From Halopelagius longus (GTDB lineage Archaea > Halobacteriota > Halobacteria > Halobacteriales > Haloferacaceae), in assembly GCF_900100875.1 (NCBI RefSeq), contig NZ_FNKQ01000003.1:124001-188000 (forward strand): a DNA stretch of 64,000 nucleotides. The letters run 5' to 3'. The position numbers were made by a program, and so were the translations under genes. The stretch's first letter is position 1, and each line of letters begins with the position of its first letter. The notes under the pieces were generated by a model. That model ran no database searches. It was not told the origin of the DNA and saw nothing but the letters and a program-made list of their open reading frames with translations. Positions 1 to 9,898 of the stretch are shown piece after piece.

Positions 1-110
1 GAGTCGGGCGCGAGGACGGCGTGGATTTCGGACTCTTCGCGGTTGGCTATCATGTCCGCGACGGTGCGTTCCTGCCGCGCGGTCGTCTTTACGGCGAAGA
101 TTGGCGGCAC
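1..110 (-). CDS. nusG: Transcription elongation factor NusG/Spt5, N-terminal part (cut by window edge)
   Basis: Only the first 36 or so codons lie in the window; the gene continues past position 1. The visible N-terminus (IFAVKTTARQERTVADMI) is the start of the archaeal NusG/Spt5 NGN domain, which binds the RNA polymerase clamp with Spt4 and aids elongation. I chose the GTG at 110 because a strong GGAGGTG Shine-Dalgarno lies 6 nt upstream, inside the end of secE. An in-frame GTG at 119 would add three residues (MSE). The secE-nusG order downstream of ftsZ1 is usual in haloarchaea and suggests co-transcription. Confidence 0.88.
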   Translation of the reverse strand, partial: MPPIFAVKTTARQERTVADMIANREESEIHAVLAPD

Positions 111-111
111 C

Positions 112-285
112 TCAGACACCTCCGGGGAGGAAGCTCATGACCGCGAAGATGACGAAGCCCATGAATCCCACGAGGAAGATGCCGGCTCCGGCGATGAGAC
201 CGATCTGGGAGAACTCCTCCCAAGAGGGGGTGCTCGCCAGTTTCAACACCCGCACGTAACTGTTCAGGTCGTACTTGACGTCCAT
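112..285 (-). CDS. secE: Preprotein translocase subunit SecE (Sec61 gamma)
   Basis: A 57-residue protein starting MDVKYDLNSYVRVLKLASTP. It has a cytoplasmic amphipathic segment (about residues 5-30) followed by one transmembrane helix (about 30-54), the standard archaeal SecE/Sec61-gamma layout. It clamps the two halves of SecY in the protein-conducting channel. The stop codon lies just before the likely GTG start of nusG. Assignment rests on size, topology, sequence pattern and the conserved ftsZ1-secE-nusG order. Confidence 0.88.
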   Translation of the reverse strand: MDVKYDLNSYVRVLKLASTPSWEEFSQIGLIAGAGIFLVGFMGFVIFAVMSFLPGGV

Positions 286-468
286 GTTACCGGGGTTTGT
301 GCGTCGGGGTTTTTCTATCTATTGATGCGAACGGGGGCCTCAGCCGGAAAATCGTCGGATGGCCGACGCTCGCCCGCCCGCGAGAACGAGAGAACGGGAC
401 CCGACGTCCCGAATCGACCCGAGAACGGCGCGCGCGACGGTGCGCGCGGCGACTACCGGTGAGAGCGA

Positions 469-1617
469 TTAATCGACGTAGTCGATGTCCTGACCCGCGT
501 TCGCCGGTTGCGGTTGGGGTTCCTCGTCTTCGTCGCTGCGACCGTAGATCTGCGGCGACTCGACGCCCGTGACGACGATCATCGTCCGCATCTGGCCCTC
601 CAGTTCCTCGTCGACGGAGGTACCCCAGATGATGCGCGCGTCGGGGTCGATGCGGTCGTAAATCTCCTCGACGACGCCCTCCGCCTCCTCGATGCTCATG
701 TCCGACCCGCCGGTGACGTTGACGAGCGCGGAGTTCGCGCCGGAGATGTCCACGTCGAGAAGCGGCGAGCGAAGCGCGCTCTTGACCGAATCTTGGGCCT
801 TCTTCTCGGTGTCGGACTCGCCGAGTCCGATCATGGCGACGCCGCCGCGTTCCATGACCGTCTTCACGTCGGCGAAGTCGAGGTTGACGAGGCCGGGTTT
901 GGTGATGAGTTCCGTGATCCCCTTCACCGAACGCATGAGGACTTCGTCGGAGACTTTGAACGCCTGCCGGACGGGCAGTTTGCCGACGGCGTCGAGCAAG
1001 CGGTCGTTCGGGACGACGATGACCGTATCCGCCACGTCGCGGAGGCGTTCCAGTCCGGCCTCGGCGTTCGTGCGCCGGACCTCGCCCTCCGCGGTGAACG
1101 GCGTCGTCACGATGGCGATGGTGAGCGCACCCGACTCGCGGGCCGCCTTGGCGACGACGGGCGCGGAACCCGTGCCGGTGCCGCCGCCGAGTCCGGCGGT
1201 GACGAACACCATGTCGGACCCGTCGATGGCCTCGTAGATCTCCTCTTGGGACTCGATGGCCGCCTCCTCACCCACCTGCGGAAGCGACCCCGCGCCGCGT
1301 CCCTGCGTCTTCTGTTCCCCCATCAGAATCTTCGTGTCCGCGTCGATCTCGACGAGATGCTGCACGTCGGTGTTCGCCGCGACCAGTTTCGCCCCCTTGA
1401 TTCCTTCCTCGAACATCCGGTTGACCGTGTTCCCGCCCGCGCCGCCGCATCCGACCACGGTGATGTTCGTCTGTAAGTCCTGGAGGACGTCCTTCAGTTC
1501 GTCGTCGGTCATCGTTCCCGTCCGGCGAATCTCTTCACCCTCGGAAGCGCCGACGTCAGGAGTCCCATCCCCCGTCTCTTCGGCCTCGTCAATTGCTTCG
1601 TCGACGATAGAGTCCAT
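469..1617 (-). CDS. ftsZ1: Cell division protein FtsZ1 (tubulin-family GTPase)
   Basis: A 382-residue FtsZ. The GTP-binding signature [10 protein letters not shown] is at residues 144-153 and a glycine-rich loop ([13 protein letters not shown]) at 56-68. The T7 catalytic-loop region ([11 protein letters not shown], acidic residues near 247-250) is intact, so it should polymerise and hydrolyse GTP. The acidic N-terminal extension (1-48) and an acidic C-terminal tail ending DIDYVD are haloarchaeal features. The neighbours secE and nusG are those of haloarchaeal ftsZ1 rather than ftsZ2. FtsZ1 is known to assemble the mid-cell ring and recruit other division proteins. A TATA element lies 30-40 bp upstream. 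Confidence 0.96.
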   Translation of the reverse strand: MDSIVDEAIDEAEETGDGTPDVGASEGEEIRRTGTMTDDELKDVLQDLQTNITVVGCGGAGGNTVNRMFEEGIKGAKLVAANTDVQHLVEIDADTKILMGEQKTQGRGAGSLPQVGEEAAIESQEEIYEAIDGSDMVFVTAGLGGGTGTGSAPVVAKAARESGALTIAIVTTPFTAEGEVRRTNAEAGLERLRDVADTVIVVPNDRLLDAVGKLPVRQAFKVSDEVLMRSVKGITELITKPGLVNLDFADVKTVMERGGVAMIGLGESDTEKKAQDSVKSALRSPLLDVDISGANSALVNVTGGSDMSIEEAEGVVEEIYDRIDPDARIIWGTSVDEELEGQMRTMIVVTGVESPQIYGRSDEDEEPQPQPANAGQDIDYVD

Positions 1618-1645
1618 GCTATATGGCCGTTCTTACCGAATGGAG

Positions 1646-1662
1646 CATTATTATCTTTCCCC
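1646..1662 (-). promoter_or_regulatory. Probable BRE/TATA promoter of ftsZ1
   Basis: Read on the minus strand this is GGGGGAAA followed by GATAATAATG, a purine-rich BRE plus TATA-like element in otherwise very GC-rich DNA. It lies about 30-40 bp before the ftsZ1 ATG at 1617, so the transcript would begin within about 10 nt of the start codon. Confidence 0.55.
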
Positions 1663-1719
1663 CTCGCGTCAGACGGTAGTCAGACGGAGAACGCGGCAGA
1701 TTAGTGCGACGTTAAGCGG

Positions 1720-3039
1720 TCAGATTTTGAACACCGTGCGCTGTTCGCTACGTACGTCGTCTGGCTCGACGGTTCTGCCCGCTATCTCGACAGGTCGTCC
1801 GGCGGACAGCTTCCCGAACGCCGGTCCCTCGGGGACGCCGAGTTTCGCCGCCTCGGCGGGGTCGAACGCCTCCCGGCGCGCGACGACTGCCCGGTCCGTC
1901 CGCCGGACGGAGTCGTACTTCTCGCGGAGGACGTCCGCGAGTGCCGCGACGAGTTCGTCGTACGCGTCCTCGTCGGGGAGTGCGGCGCGCCCGCGCGCCT
2001 TCGTCCCGCCGTCGATAGTCTCGTAGGCGACGGACCGGTCGTGAACCGCCGCGAGGGCCGAGTCCGCGTCGACGCCGCCCGCCTCCGAGAGGAGTTCGTC
2101 TGGCAGGGAGACCACCTCGTACTCCGTCGCCTCCCGTCCGCCGAGGCGCAGGCCGTCTTCGACCGGCGAGAGGTCTGATTCGAGGCGGTCGAGTAAATCG
2201 AGGGAGGCGCCCGTCGCCTCGCGCACCCACGACTCGCCGACGACGCGGTAGCCGAGTTCGTCGAGGACGGCTTCGAGTTCGGGGTGGTCGCGGTCCACGA
2301 CGGCGTACTCGGCGTCGGACGCCTCGAAGGCGCGCCGGATCACGTCGCGGTTCTCCTCCGGGTGGCCCATCGCCTCTAGCTGCCAGTCCGCGCCGACGTG
2401 GCCGACGGCCCAGTCCGTCTCGCGGACGATGCGCGTGAAGCGCGGCGCGTAGTGGCCGCCGCCGAAGCCGACGACCTGTCGTTCCCTGTCGACGTCGGCG
2501 TCCGAGAGGTCGAGCACCGCCGCCGCGACGGCGCGCGCGCCCGCAGGGTCCTCCCACTCGGACTCGCCGCTTCCGAGTTCCACGAACATCGACGGCGCGC
2601 CCGCGTCGGTCGGACCGTGGTGGGTGCACTCGATGCCCACGTCGTACTCCTCGGGGGCGTGTTCGGCGAGGGACTCGACGACGCGCTTCTGGGCGTTCGG
2701 GCAGGCGCGGGCGAGTTCGCCGGGTTCGCCGCCGTACTCCGCGGGGCCGAAGTTGCCCGTGAAGTGCGCGGTGAGAAGCGGTCCCGTCTCGCCGGAGTGC
2801 CGGGAGACGAACGCGACGAACTCGGGGTCGTCGGAGAACGCGTCGGCCACTCGGCCGAGTTCGATGTGGAGGCCGTCGAACTCGCGGAGTTCGAACTCGC
2901 CGCGGCGGTAGTACGTTCCGCCGCCCTCGCCGTCCGGGCGCGAGTCGTCGGTCCGTTCGTCCCAGTCGGCCAGTTCCAACAGGCGGTCGCCGATGTGGGC
3001 CGATGCGCTGTCGGCGCGGCTGACGACTACGGCTATCAC
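1720..3039 (-). CDS. dtdA: D-aminoacyl-tRNA deacylase DtdA (DTD2/GEK1 family)
   Basis: A 439-residue protein beginning MIAVVVSRADSASAHIGDRL, the typical start of archaeal DtdA. It hydrolyses D-amino acids from mischarged tRNA in the cytoplasm and so protects translation. The middle holds the family's HFTGNFGPAEYGG segment (about residues 111-123) and a GGGHYAPRFT motif (about 193-202) with candidate metal-binding histidines. Length fits the haloarchaeal family, which carries an extra C-terminal region beyond the minimal domain of about 270 residues. It lies 48 bp downstream of the exchanger gene on the same strand, so co-transcription is possible but not shown. Confidence 0.9.
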   Translation of the reverse strand: MIAVVVSRADSASAHIGDRLLELADWDERTDDSRPDGEGGGTYYRRGEFELREFDGLHIELGRVADAFSDDPEFVAFVSRHSGETGPLLTAHFTGNFGPAEYGGEPGELARACPNAQKRVVESLAEHAPEEYDVGIECTHHGPTDAGAPSMFVELGSGESEWEDPAGARAVAAAVLDLSDADVDRERQVVGFGGGHYAPRFTRIVRETDWAVGHVGADWQLEAMGHPEENRDVIRRAFEASDAEYAVVDRDHPELEAVLDELGYRVVGESWVREATGASLDLLDRLESDLSPVEDGLRLGGREATEYEVVSLPDELLSEAGGVDADSALAAVHDRSVAYETIDGGTKARGRAALPDEDAYDELVAALADVLREKYDSVRRTDRAVVARREAFDPAEAAKLGVPEGPAFGKLSAGRPVEIAGRTVEPDDVRSEQRTVFKI

Positions 3040-3087
3040 GAGAGGAAGTCGCCGCGCCGCGGTGTAAAGCGCGTCGAAGGCGGCCGG

Positions 3088-4410
3088 TCAGTCCGCCTCG
3101 ACGTCCGTCGGCGTGGGTTCGCCGCGGATGGTCGCGGCGGTGATGCGGGTGAGTCGACGGAAGTCGTCGAAGCGCCGCGCGACGAGGGCGACGCCGAGAA
3201 TCATGTAGACGACGGAGTAGCCGACGAGCAGGTAGATGGAGTACGTCTCGGCCAACGGTTCGGCGACGGTTCGGATGATGGCGAACTCGGCGACGACCTG
3301 CGAGACGAACAGGACGAGAAGCGCGACGGCCTCCCGGACGCTGATCTCGAAGTTCATCAGGATGGCCAGAGCGAAGAAGCTCTGGGCGGCGGTGAGCCAG
3401 ATTTCGGCGGCCTGCTTGAAGTCGAACGGGAGCATGCCGTACCGGCCCAGCGCGATGCTGTAGACGACGACGAGCGTCCCGATGAGGAGCGTCCACTGGT
3501 TCAGCTTCGAGGAGATGAGGGCGTTGAACGCCGCGGTGGCTCTGGCCTTGTTGACGAGGTACGCCGTGACGATGAGTTCGGGGCTCTCGCTGGCCAGCGG
3601 TGCGAACCACTGAATCATGAAGAACTCGGGGATGCCGAACTGGAGGCCGATCTCCTCTAAGCCGTGCGCGAACGGCTCGACGGCCGTGAAGATGAGAAAG
3701 CCAGAGTAGGCGAACAGCGTCAGCACCGCGGGGATGCGCACGCCCTTCGGGCGTGCTTGGAAGTAGGCGGGGACGCCGACCTGTTCCTCGTGTTCCTCCG
3801 GGTCGCCGCGGACGATGATGCCGATGTAGGCGAAGTAGAGGCCGACGAGGACGACGGTGTCGAACCAGTCGATGCCGCCGTGGAGGGGAACGAAGAAGGC
3901 GAACACCGTGGCGGCGAACAGGAAGAGAATCTCCGTGGAGATGCTCGGGTCCAACTGGACGGCGTCGCGCAACGTGCCCGGCTTGTCCACCACGTCGTCC
4001 GCCGAGTCGGGGAGTTGCGACGCCTTGTAGATGGAGAACAGCGCGATGCCCGACCAGCCGAGGCCGATGAGGATGCGGTTCGCGCCGGTCATGTTGGCGA
4101 CCGCGAGGTTGGCCGCGTTGGGATCGCTCGCGGCCTGCCACGCGTACAACGCGTCGACGGCGTACTCGGGCGCGACGGCGAGCACCGCGAGCACCGCGAG
4201 CGCGAACGCCCGGGGCACGTCCTTCTCTGCGGTTTCCGCGCCCCACGCGAGGAGGAACGACGCGCCGAGGACGGCGATGCCGCTGATGGCGACTCTGGTA
4301 ATCGTCGAAACGCTCTCTACGGACCCGGTCACCCACAGTCCGACCCACGGGAGAGTCAGGAGGACCGTCGCCGCGAGGGCGACGAGCGGATGGCGAAGGC
4401 GTGAACTCAT
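3088..4410 (-). CDS. Sodium/calcium (CaCA-type) cation exchanger family membrane protein
   Basis: A 440-residue membrane protein with about 11 predicted hydrophobic segments. Two related segments carry exchanger-like motifs: one with APEYAVDA and [13 protein letters not shown] (about residues 82-120), the other with [16 protein letters not shown] (about 252-267). These acidic and small-residue motifs resemble the alpha repeats of Na+/Ca2+ and H+/Ca2+ exchangers. The likely role is exchange of Ca2+ or a similar cation against Na+ or H+ across the cytoplasmic membrane; ion and stoichiometry cannot be read from sequence. A TATA-like element (CATAAAAGATAG, about 4437-4448) lies about 30 bp upstream of the ATG. 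Confidence 0.75.
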   Translation of the reverse strand: MSSRLRHPLVALAATVLLTLPWVGLWVTGSVESVSTITRVAISGIAVLGASFLLAWGAETAEKDVPRAFALAVLAVLAVAPEYAVDALYAWQAASDPNAANLAVANMTGANRILIGLGWSGIALFSIYKASQLPDSADDVVDKPGTLRDAVQLDPSISTEILFLFAATVFAFFVPLHGGIDWFDTVVLVGLYFAYIGIIVRGDPEEHEEQVGVPAYFQARPKGVRIPAVLTLFAYSGFLIFTAVEPFAHGLEEIGLQFGIPEFFMIQWFAPLASESPELIVTAYLVNKARATAAFNALISSKLNQWTLLIGTLVVVYSIALGRYGMLPFDFKQAAEIWLTAAQSFFALAILMNFEISVREAVALLVLFVSQVVAEFAIIRTVAEPLAETYSIYLLVGYSVVYMILGVALVARRFDDFRRLTRITAATIRGEPTPTDVEAD

Positions 4411-4632
4411 CGTGAACCGTTCGGTTCCGCGCCCGCCTATCTTTTATGCTTCCGACAGCGGACGGCGGTTTCCGCCGGAGACGCTCCGAGGGGCGCGAGG
4501 ACGCCGATTCCCTCTCGCCGAAGCGACGATTTCGAGCGAACCGCGCGCGAAACTCGCACCACGTCGCGTCCGCGCGTCGCGGGCGAGGCCGTCCCGGGGT
4601 CTTTTAAGCCGCCGCCGGTCCGAGAGGGACGC

Positions 4633-5442
4633 ATGAGCATGCAGGTGTTCGGACTGGTGGGGAACCCCGTCGGTCACTCGCTGTCGCCGCCGATGCACGA
4701 GGCGGCGTACGAGGCGCTCGGGATGGACGCGCGGTACGTCACCTTCGAACCCGACCCCGAGGCGGTGGACGCGGCGGTGACGGGCGCGGACGCCCTCGGA
4801 ATCTCGGGGCTCAACGTCACCATCCCGTTCAAGGAGGACGTGCTCTCCCGCGTCGAACCGGACGGACTCGCCGAGCGAATCGGGGCCGTAAACACCGTCG
4901 ATTTCGGCGTCGAGGGCGCTCCGCGGGGGTACAACACCGACGCGGCGGGCGTCCGTCGCTCGTTCGAACACCACGGCGTCCGCCTCGACGGGCGCGAGGC
5001 GGTGGTCGTCGGCGCAGGCGGGGCGGGACGCGCCGCGTCGTTCGCCCTCGCCGACGCCGGCGCGTCGGTCCACGTCGCAAACCGGACCGTCGAACGCGCG
5101 GAGTCGCTGGCGGCGGACGTGCCGGACGCGACGGCGGGCGGTCTGGACTCGCTCTCCCGCGTCGCCGACGCGGACGTCCTCGTCAACGCGACGAGCGTCG
5201 GGATGGAGTCCGACGAGACGCCCGTCCCCGCCGACTACCTCCACTCCGAGCTCGCCGTGTTGGACGCCGTCTACACCCCTATCGAGACGCGACTGCTCCG
5301 CGACGCCGCCGACGCGGGCGCGACGACGGTGGACGGCGCGTGGATGCTCCTCTATCAGGGCGTCGAGGCCTTCGAACGTTGGACCGGCCGCGACGCCCCG
5401 GTGGAGGCGATGAACGAAGCGCTCCGTTCGCAACTGGAATGA
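4633..5442 (+). CDS. aroE: Shikimate 5-dehydrogenase
   Basis: A 269-residue enzyme that reduces 3-dehydroshikimate to shikimate with NADPH in the aromatic pathway. Shikimate-binding residues are seen in [17 protein letters not shown] (about 8-24) and NVTIPFKED (about 62-70, with the catalytic Lys). The Rossmann nucleotide loop is [17 protein letters not shown] (about 124-140). Length is normal. A TATA box (TTTTAAG at about 4603-4610) lies about 25 bp upstream, giving a nearly leaderless mRNA. Its product leads to chorismate, the substrate of the PabB-PabA enzyme encoded 1 kb downstream. Confidence 0.95.
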   Translation: MSMQVFGLVGNPVGHSLSPPMHEAAYEALGMDARYVTFEPDPEAVDAAVTGADALGISGLNVTIPFKEDVLSRVEPDGLAERIGAVNTVDFGVEGAPRGYNTDAAGVRRSFEHHGVRLDGREAVVVGAGGAGRAASFALADAGASVHVANRTVERAESLAADVPDATAGGLDSLSRVADADVLVNATSVGMESDETPVPADYLHSELAVLDAVYTPIETRLLRDAADAGATTVDGAWMLLYQGVEAFERWTGRDAPVEAMNEALRSQLE

Positions 5443-5502
5443 ACGTCCCGGAACGACGCGGGGTAACGATTTTTAAATAAGCGCAGGACATACTGAGATA
5501 CA

Positions 5503-6246
5503 ATGGGCATATTTGACAGGATTGTGTCGTCGTTCCGGTCGCTTCTCGGCCGCGACACGTCTTCGAATGGCGAATCCGCGTCGCGAGAGACGCGCGTCTC
5601 GGTCGAGCGCGACACCCGGACGAACTCCGGCGACGCCGACGCGTCCGAGACGGACGAACCGGTCGCCTCCGAGACGGACGCGACTGCGTCCACCGGGTCG
5701 GTCGTAGACGAGGAGACGACCGACGAACCCGAGGAGGCCGCAGAACCTTCCGAGGCCGTCGAAGTCGGCGGCGACGAGGAGGGCGAGATAGACTCCGACG
5801 ACGCGGACGAGACGGCCGACGAGAGCGTCGCGGCGGACACCGACGCCGCCGCCTCGACGGGGTCGGTCGTGGACGAGGGAACGACCGACGAACCCGCCGA
5901 GGCCGCGGAACCCTCGGAAGCGGCGGAACCGACCGAGGAGGCAGACTCCATCGAGGGCGAGGCGGCCGGCGCGGACGTCGTCGAGGAGGCCGAACCGGAG
6001 GACGAACCGTTCACGGAGGACGAGGAGACGTCCGGCGAGGGCGGCGGCGAGGCGGGCGGCGGCGAGGCGGTCAAGAACGTGAAGGGCATCGGCCCGGCCT
6101 ACGCGGAGCGACTGTCCGACGCCGGCGTCACCACCGTCGCCGAACTCGCCGACGCCGACGCCGAATCGCTCGCGGAGGACATCGGCGTCTCCGACAAGCG
6201 CATCTCGCGGTGGATAGACCGCGCGAAAGAACGCCTCGACTCCTAA
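5503..6246 (+). CDS. Acidic helix-hairpin-helix protein with internal repeats
   Basis: A 247-residue protein in three parts. An amphipathic N-terminus ([18 protein letters not shown]) could bind a membrane or partner. A long, very acidic, low-complexity region (about 20-185) follows. A C-terminal helix-hairpin-helix domain (about 190-245, with [19 protein letters not shown]) resembles those that contact DNA backbone or act in protein assembly. Two near-identical 30-residue units (58-87 and 113-142, each with TGSVVDE and AAEPSEA) mark an internal duplication. The region before the gene has a clear TATA box (TTTTTAAATAAG, about 5470-5481). Exact function is unknown; haloarchaea have several such HHH-tailed acidic proteins. 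Confidence 0.7.
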   Translation: MGIFDRIVSSFRSLLGRDTSSNGESASRETRVSVERDTRTNSGDADASETDEPVASETDATASTGSVVDEETTDEPEEAAEPSEAVEVGGDEEGEIDSDDADETADESVAADTDAAASTGSVVDEGTTDEPAEAAEPSEAAEPTEEADSIEGEAAGADVVEEAEPEDEPFTEDEETSGEGGGEAGGGEAVKNVKGIGPAYAERLSDAGVTTVAELADADAESLAEDIGVSDKRISRWIDRAKERLDS

Positions 6247-6338
6247 CTCCGTTTTCTCGCCGTCGTTCGAGTTCACCCGTCGAACCGCCGCCGGAGCCGT
6301 CGCGAAACCGTTTAGCGCTCGCCGCCGAACGTACCCCC

Positions 6339-7919
6339 ATGACCGAATCGGACATCGCCGTCGCGACGCCGCGGGCGGCGTTTCGCTCGACGGCGGCGGA
6401 CGCGCCCCCCGGCGCGCGCGTCCCCGTCGAAGTCCGCGTCGTCGCCGACCCGTTCGACGCCTACCGCCGCGTTCGGAGCGACGACGCCGACGGCTTCTTC
6501 TACGAGACGACCGGCGGACAGCCCGGATGGGGCGCGTTCGGCGTCGAACCCGCCGAGCGACTCCGCGTCGGGTCGGAGGCGGTCTCTCTCGCCGAGGCTG
6601 ACGCGACGCGCGGGCCAACCTCGGCGGGGTCGCCCTCGCTCTCCGCCCTCGACGCGATGCTCGACTCGGAGACGCTCGTCCGCGGCGACACCGGGTGCGA
6701 CGTGCCGTACCCCTGCGGCCTGTTCGGGTGGCTCTCGTACGACGTGGCCCGCGAACTCGAATCGCTGCCGGGCGGGGCGGAAGCCGACAGGGGTATCCCG
6801 CGCCTGCAACTCGGCCTGTTCGACCGCGTGGCCTCGTGGAGCGAACCGCGACCCGACGGGGAGTGCACACTCCGAATCACCGCGTGTCCGCGCGTGCCCG
6901 CTGGGAGCGACGCGGACGACCTGTACGACCGCGCCCTCGCCCGCGCGACGGCCCTCGCGGAGGCGACGCTCTCGGGGGAGGCGGCCCCGTGCGACCCGCC
7001 CGTCGCGGCGGACGAGGCGCAGTTCGAGAGCGACTGCGGCCGCGAGGCGTTCGCCGACCGCGTGCGGACGGTGAAGCGGTACGTCCGCGAGGGCGACACC
7101 TTCCAAGCGAACGTCTCCCAGCGACTCGTCGCGCCCGCGGCGGTCCACCCCGTCGCCGCGTACGACGCGCTTCGGCGGGTCAACCCCGCCCCGTACTCCG
7201 GCCTCGTCGAGTTCCGCGGCACCGACCTCGTCAGCGCCAGCCCCGAACTCCTCTTGGACGTCGATGGCGACAGACTCGTCACCGAACCCATCGCGGGCAC
7301 GCGCCCCCGGGGGGCGACCCCCGCCGAGGACGACGAACTCGAACGCGACCTGACCGGCGACGAGAAGGAACGCGCCGAACACGCGATGCTCGTGGACCTC
7401 GAACGCAACGACCTCGGGAAAGTCTCCGAGTACGGGAGCGTCGAAGTGTCGGAGTACCGGCGCGTCGACCGCTACTCCGAGGTGATGCATCTCGTCTCGG
7501 TGGTCGAAGGCACCAGACGACCGGACGTCTCCGTCGCGGACGCCGTCGCCGCCGTCTTCCCCGGCGGCACCATCACGGGCGCGCCGAAACCCCGGACGAT
7601 GGAGATAATCGACGAGGTGGAGTCCACCCGCCGCGGCCCCTACACCGGGAGCGTGGCCGCGTTCGGCTTCGACGACCGCGCGACGCTCAACATCGTCATC
7701 CGGACGCTGGTCCGCCACGGCGAGGCGTACTACCTCCGAGTGGGCGCGGGAATCGTCCACGACTCGGACCCCGACGCCGAGTACGACGAGACGCTGGCGA
7801 AGGGGCGGGCGCTCGTCACCGCCATCGACGAGGCACTCGCCGCCGAGGGTCGCGGGATGAGCCTCGACGCGGACGCCGCCGAGTCGAACGCCGCCGACGC
7901 GGAGGGTGGCCGGAGGTGA
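6339..7919 (+). CDS. pabB: Aminodeoxychorismate synthase component I
   Basis: A 526-residue chorismate-binding enzyme of the TrpE/PabB family. It keeps the C-terminal catalytic signature: [31 protein letters not shown] and [17 protein letters not shown]. With the glutaminase encoded next it should make 4-amino-4-deoxychorismate from chorismate and glutamine. The PabB reading over TrpE rests on context: amidotransferase and class IV aminotransferase follow directly and no trp genes are present. The start at 6339 is preceded by a TATA-like GTTTAG (about 6309) and leaves the usual N-terminal domain. Its TGA overlaps the pabA start. Confidence 0.88.
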   Translation: MTESDIAVATPRAAFRSTAADAPPGARVPVEVRVVADPFDAYRRVRSDDADGFFYETTGGQPGWGAFGVEPAERLRVGSEAVSLAEADATRGPTSAGSPSLSALDAMLDSETLVRGDTGCDVPYPCGLFGWLSYDVARELESLPGGAEADRGIPRLQLGLFDRVASWSEPRPDGECTLRITACPRVPAGSDADDLYDRALARATALAEATLSGEAAPCDPPVAADEAQFESDCGREAFADRVRTVKRYVREGDTFQANVSQRLVAPAAVHPVAAYDALRRVNPAPYSGLVEFRGTDLVSASPELLLDVDGDRLVTEPIAGTRPRGATPAEDDELERDLTGDEKERAEHAMLVDLERNDLGKVSEYGSVEVSEYRRVDRYSEVMHLVSVVEGTRRPDVSVADAVAAVFPGGTITGAPKPRTMEIIDEVESTRRGPYTGSVAAFGFDDRATLNIVIRTLVRHGEAYYLRVGAGIVHDSDPDAEYDETLAKGRALVTAIDEALAAEGRGMSLDADAAESNAADAEGGRR

Positions 7920-8512
7920 CCCGCGTCCTCGTCGTGGACAACTACGACTCGTTCGCCTACAACCTCGTCCAGTACGTCGGCGAGTTCGCCGAGGAGGTGA
8001 TCGTCCGCCGGAACGACGCGGTGGACGTAGACGGCGTCCGCGAGATGGACCCGGACGGAATCGTCGTCTCGCCCGGCCCTGGAACGCCCGCGGAGGCGGG
8101 CGTCTCGATACCCCTCTTCCGCGACCTGCGGTACCCGACGATGGGCGTCTGTCTCGGCCACCAAGCCCTCTGTGCCGCACTCGGCGCGCCCGTCGTCCGT
8201 GCCCCCGAGGTGGTCCACGGGAAGTCGTCGCTCGTCTCCCACGACGGGACGGGCATCTTCCGGGGGATGGCCGACCGCTTCGAGGTGGGTCGCTACCACT
8301 CGCTGGCGGTCGAACGCGACGACTTGCCCGACGGCCTCGCGGAGACGGCGCGGACCGACGACGAACGCGAAGTCGTGATGGGCGTCCGCCGTCGGGACAG
8401 GCCGCACGTCGGCGTGCAGTTCCACCCCGAGAGCATCCTCACCGCCGATGGGAAGCGTCTCGTCGCCAACTTCGTCGCCGCCTGCGAGGACGGGGAGGAC
8501 GCCGATGTCTGA
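7916..8512 (+). CDS. pabA: Aminodeoxychorismate synthase component II (glutamine amidotransferase)
   Basis: A 198-residue class I glutamine amidotransferase. The oxyanion region [11 protein letters not shown], the nucleophile elbow GVCLGHQ (Cys) and the His-Glu pair in [12 protein letters not shown] are all present. It supplies ammonia from glutamine to PabB. The GTG start overlaps the pabB stop (GTGA), which signals translational coupling and sets the start. A role with anthranilate synthase is possible in principle but less likely in this operon. Confidence 0.9.
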   Translation: MTRVLVVDNYDSFAYNLVQYVGEFAEEVIVRRNDAVDVDGVREMDPDGIVVSPGPGTPAEAGVSIPLFRDLRYPTMGVCLGHQALCAALGAPVVRAPEVVHGKSSLVSHDGTGIFRGMADRFEVGRYHSLAVERDDLPDGLAETARTDDEREVVMGVRRRDRPHVGVQFHPESILTADGKRLVANFVAACEDGEDADV

Positions 8513-9413
8513 GGAATCAGACGTCCTGTACCACGTCAACGGCGAGTTGGTGCCCGCCGACGAGGCGACGGTGAGCGTCCGCGACCGGGGATTCACGTAC
8601 GGCGACGCGGCGTTCGAGACGCTCCGAGCCTACGGCGGCGAGGCGTTCCGGTGGGGATCGCACGCCGACCGCCTCCGGGAGACGTGCGACGTTCTCGCGT
8701 TAGACCACGGCCTCTCCGATTCGGACCTGAAGGCTCGGGTGGACGAGACCCTCCGAGCGAACGAACTCGACGACGCATACGTCCGACTGTCCGTCACGCG
8801 GGGCGTCCAGCCGGGGAAACTCACGCCTGACGAGGCGGTGGACCCCACCGTCGTCGTCGTCGTGAAACCCCTGCCGCGGGGCGGGCGCGGAAGCGACCCC
8901 GTGTGGGACGCCCCGGCGTCGTTGCAGACGGTGAAGACGCGGCGCGCCCCCGACCGGTCGATTCCGGCGCGGGCGAAGACGCACAACTATCTCAACGGCA
9001 TCCTCGCCCGTTTGGAACTCCGCGTTACGGACGCCGACGAGGCGGTGATGCTCGACGCCGACGGCCACCTCGCGGAGGGGGCGACGAGTAACCTGTTTTT
9101 CGTCCGCGAGGACGCCCTCTGTACTCCGTCGCTCGACGGTCCCGTACTGCCGGGCGTGACGCGCGCAGAAGTTCTCGACATCGCCGCGGCGGAGGATATC
9201 CCGGTTCGTGAGGGGACGTTCACCCCCGACGACCTACGAAACGCGGCGGAGGCGTTCGTCACGAACACGACGTGGGAGGTGCGACCCGTCGAGTCGGTTG
9301 ACGGCATCGACGTGGGCGGCGGCCCGGTGACGACGCTCATCTCCCGCGTGTTCGACGACCGAGTGGAACGAGAACACTACGCAGACGACGCGACGGAGCC
9401 GAACGGGCAATAA
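8505..9413 (+). CDS. pabC: Class IV aminotransferase, probable aminodeoxychorismate lyase
   Basis: A 302-residue PLP fold-type IV enzyme. Typical features are the N-terminal RDRGFTYGDAAFETLRAYGG, the PLP-lysine region RAKTHNYLNGILA and the later EGATSNLFF phosphate-binding loop. The family includes branched-chain aminotransferases and aminodeoxychorismate lyase. I favour the lyase (releasing pyruvate to give p-aminobenzoate) because the gene overlaps pabA by 8 bp and completes the pabB-pabA-pabC set. The ATG at 8505 gives a standard N-terminus. Confidence 0.85.
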   Translation: MSEESDVLYHVNGELVPADEATVSVRDRGFTYGDAAFETLRAYGGEAFRWGSHADRLRETCDVLALDHGLSDSDLKARVDETLRANELDDAYVRLSVTRGVQPGKLTPDEAVDPTVVVVVKPLPRGGRGSDPVWDAPASLQTVKTRRAPDRSIPARAKTHNYLNGILARLELRVTDADEAVMLDADGHLAEGATSNLFFVREDALCTPSLDGPVLPGVTRAEVLDIAAAEDIPVREGTFTPDDLRNAAEAFVTNTTWEVRPVESVDGIDVGGGPVTTLISRVFDDRVEREHYADDATEPNGQ

Positions 9414-9459
9414 ATTCGAAGACCGTCAGCTTTTGAACACGCCGACTCGGAAGGCGGGT

Positions 9460-9870
9460 ATGGACGACTCGCGCCGAATCGCCGCCGCCGACGAGGTGCC
9501 CGAAGACGGCACGCTTCTCTTCACCGTCTCGGAGGACGGCGACCGGACGGAGGCCATCCTCACGCGCCTCGACGACGGGACCATCGCGGCGTTCTCGAAC
9601 TACTGCCCCCATTGGACGGACGTGCGACTCGACAAGGGGTCGGGTGCGCTGGTCCGGAACGGCGAACTCGTCTGCCAGAAACACGGGGCGACGTTCGAAC
9701 GCGACTCGGGGGTCTGTAACTTCGGCCCCTGCGAGGGCGCGGTGTTGGAGACGATCGACGTGACCGTCGAGGAGGGGTCCGTGCTGTTGACCGACGACGA
9801 CTACGCGTTCGAGAACCTCGGCGCGTCGCAGGAGTACGACCGCTCCTCGGGCAACCAAATCGGGTTTTAG
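9460..9870 (+). CDS. Stand-alone Rieske [2Fe-2S] protein
   Basis: A 136-residue soluble Rieske ferredoxin-like protein. The two cluster motifs are visible: Cys49-Pro-His51 and Cys72-Gln-Lys-His75. Two further cysteines (86 and 91) follow. There is no signal peptide or membrane anchor, so it is likely a cytoplasmic electron carrier or the ferredoxin part of an oxygenase, not part of a bc1 complex. No oxygenase or reductase gene lies nearby. The ATG at 9460 is preferred to an in-frame TTG at 9433. Confidence 0.82.
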   Translation: MDDSRRIAAADEVPEDGTLLFTVSEDGDRTEAILTRLDDGTIAAFSNYCPHWTDVRLDKGSGALVRNGELVCQKHGATFERDSGVCNFGPCEGAVLETIDVTVEEGSVLLTDDDYAFENLGASQEYDRSSGNQIGF

Positions 9871-9898
9871 ACGGCTCTTGTGCGGGATTCGGTCCGAT

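Noticed and set aside
1748-4348. A minus-strand frame of 866 codons spanning dtdA and the exchanger
   Set aside because: It encodes an Arg/Pro-rich low-complexity product, opposite to the acidic bias of haloarchaeal proteins. The true frames dtdA and the exchanger explain the same DNA.
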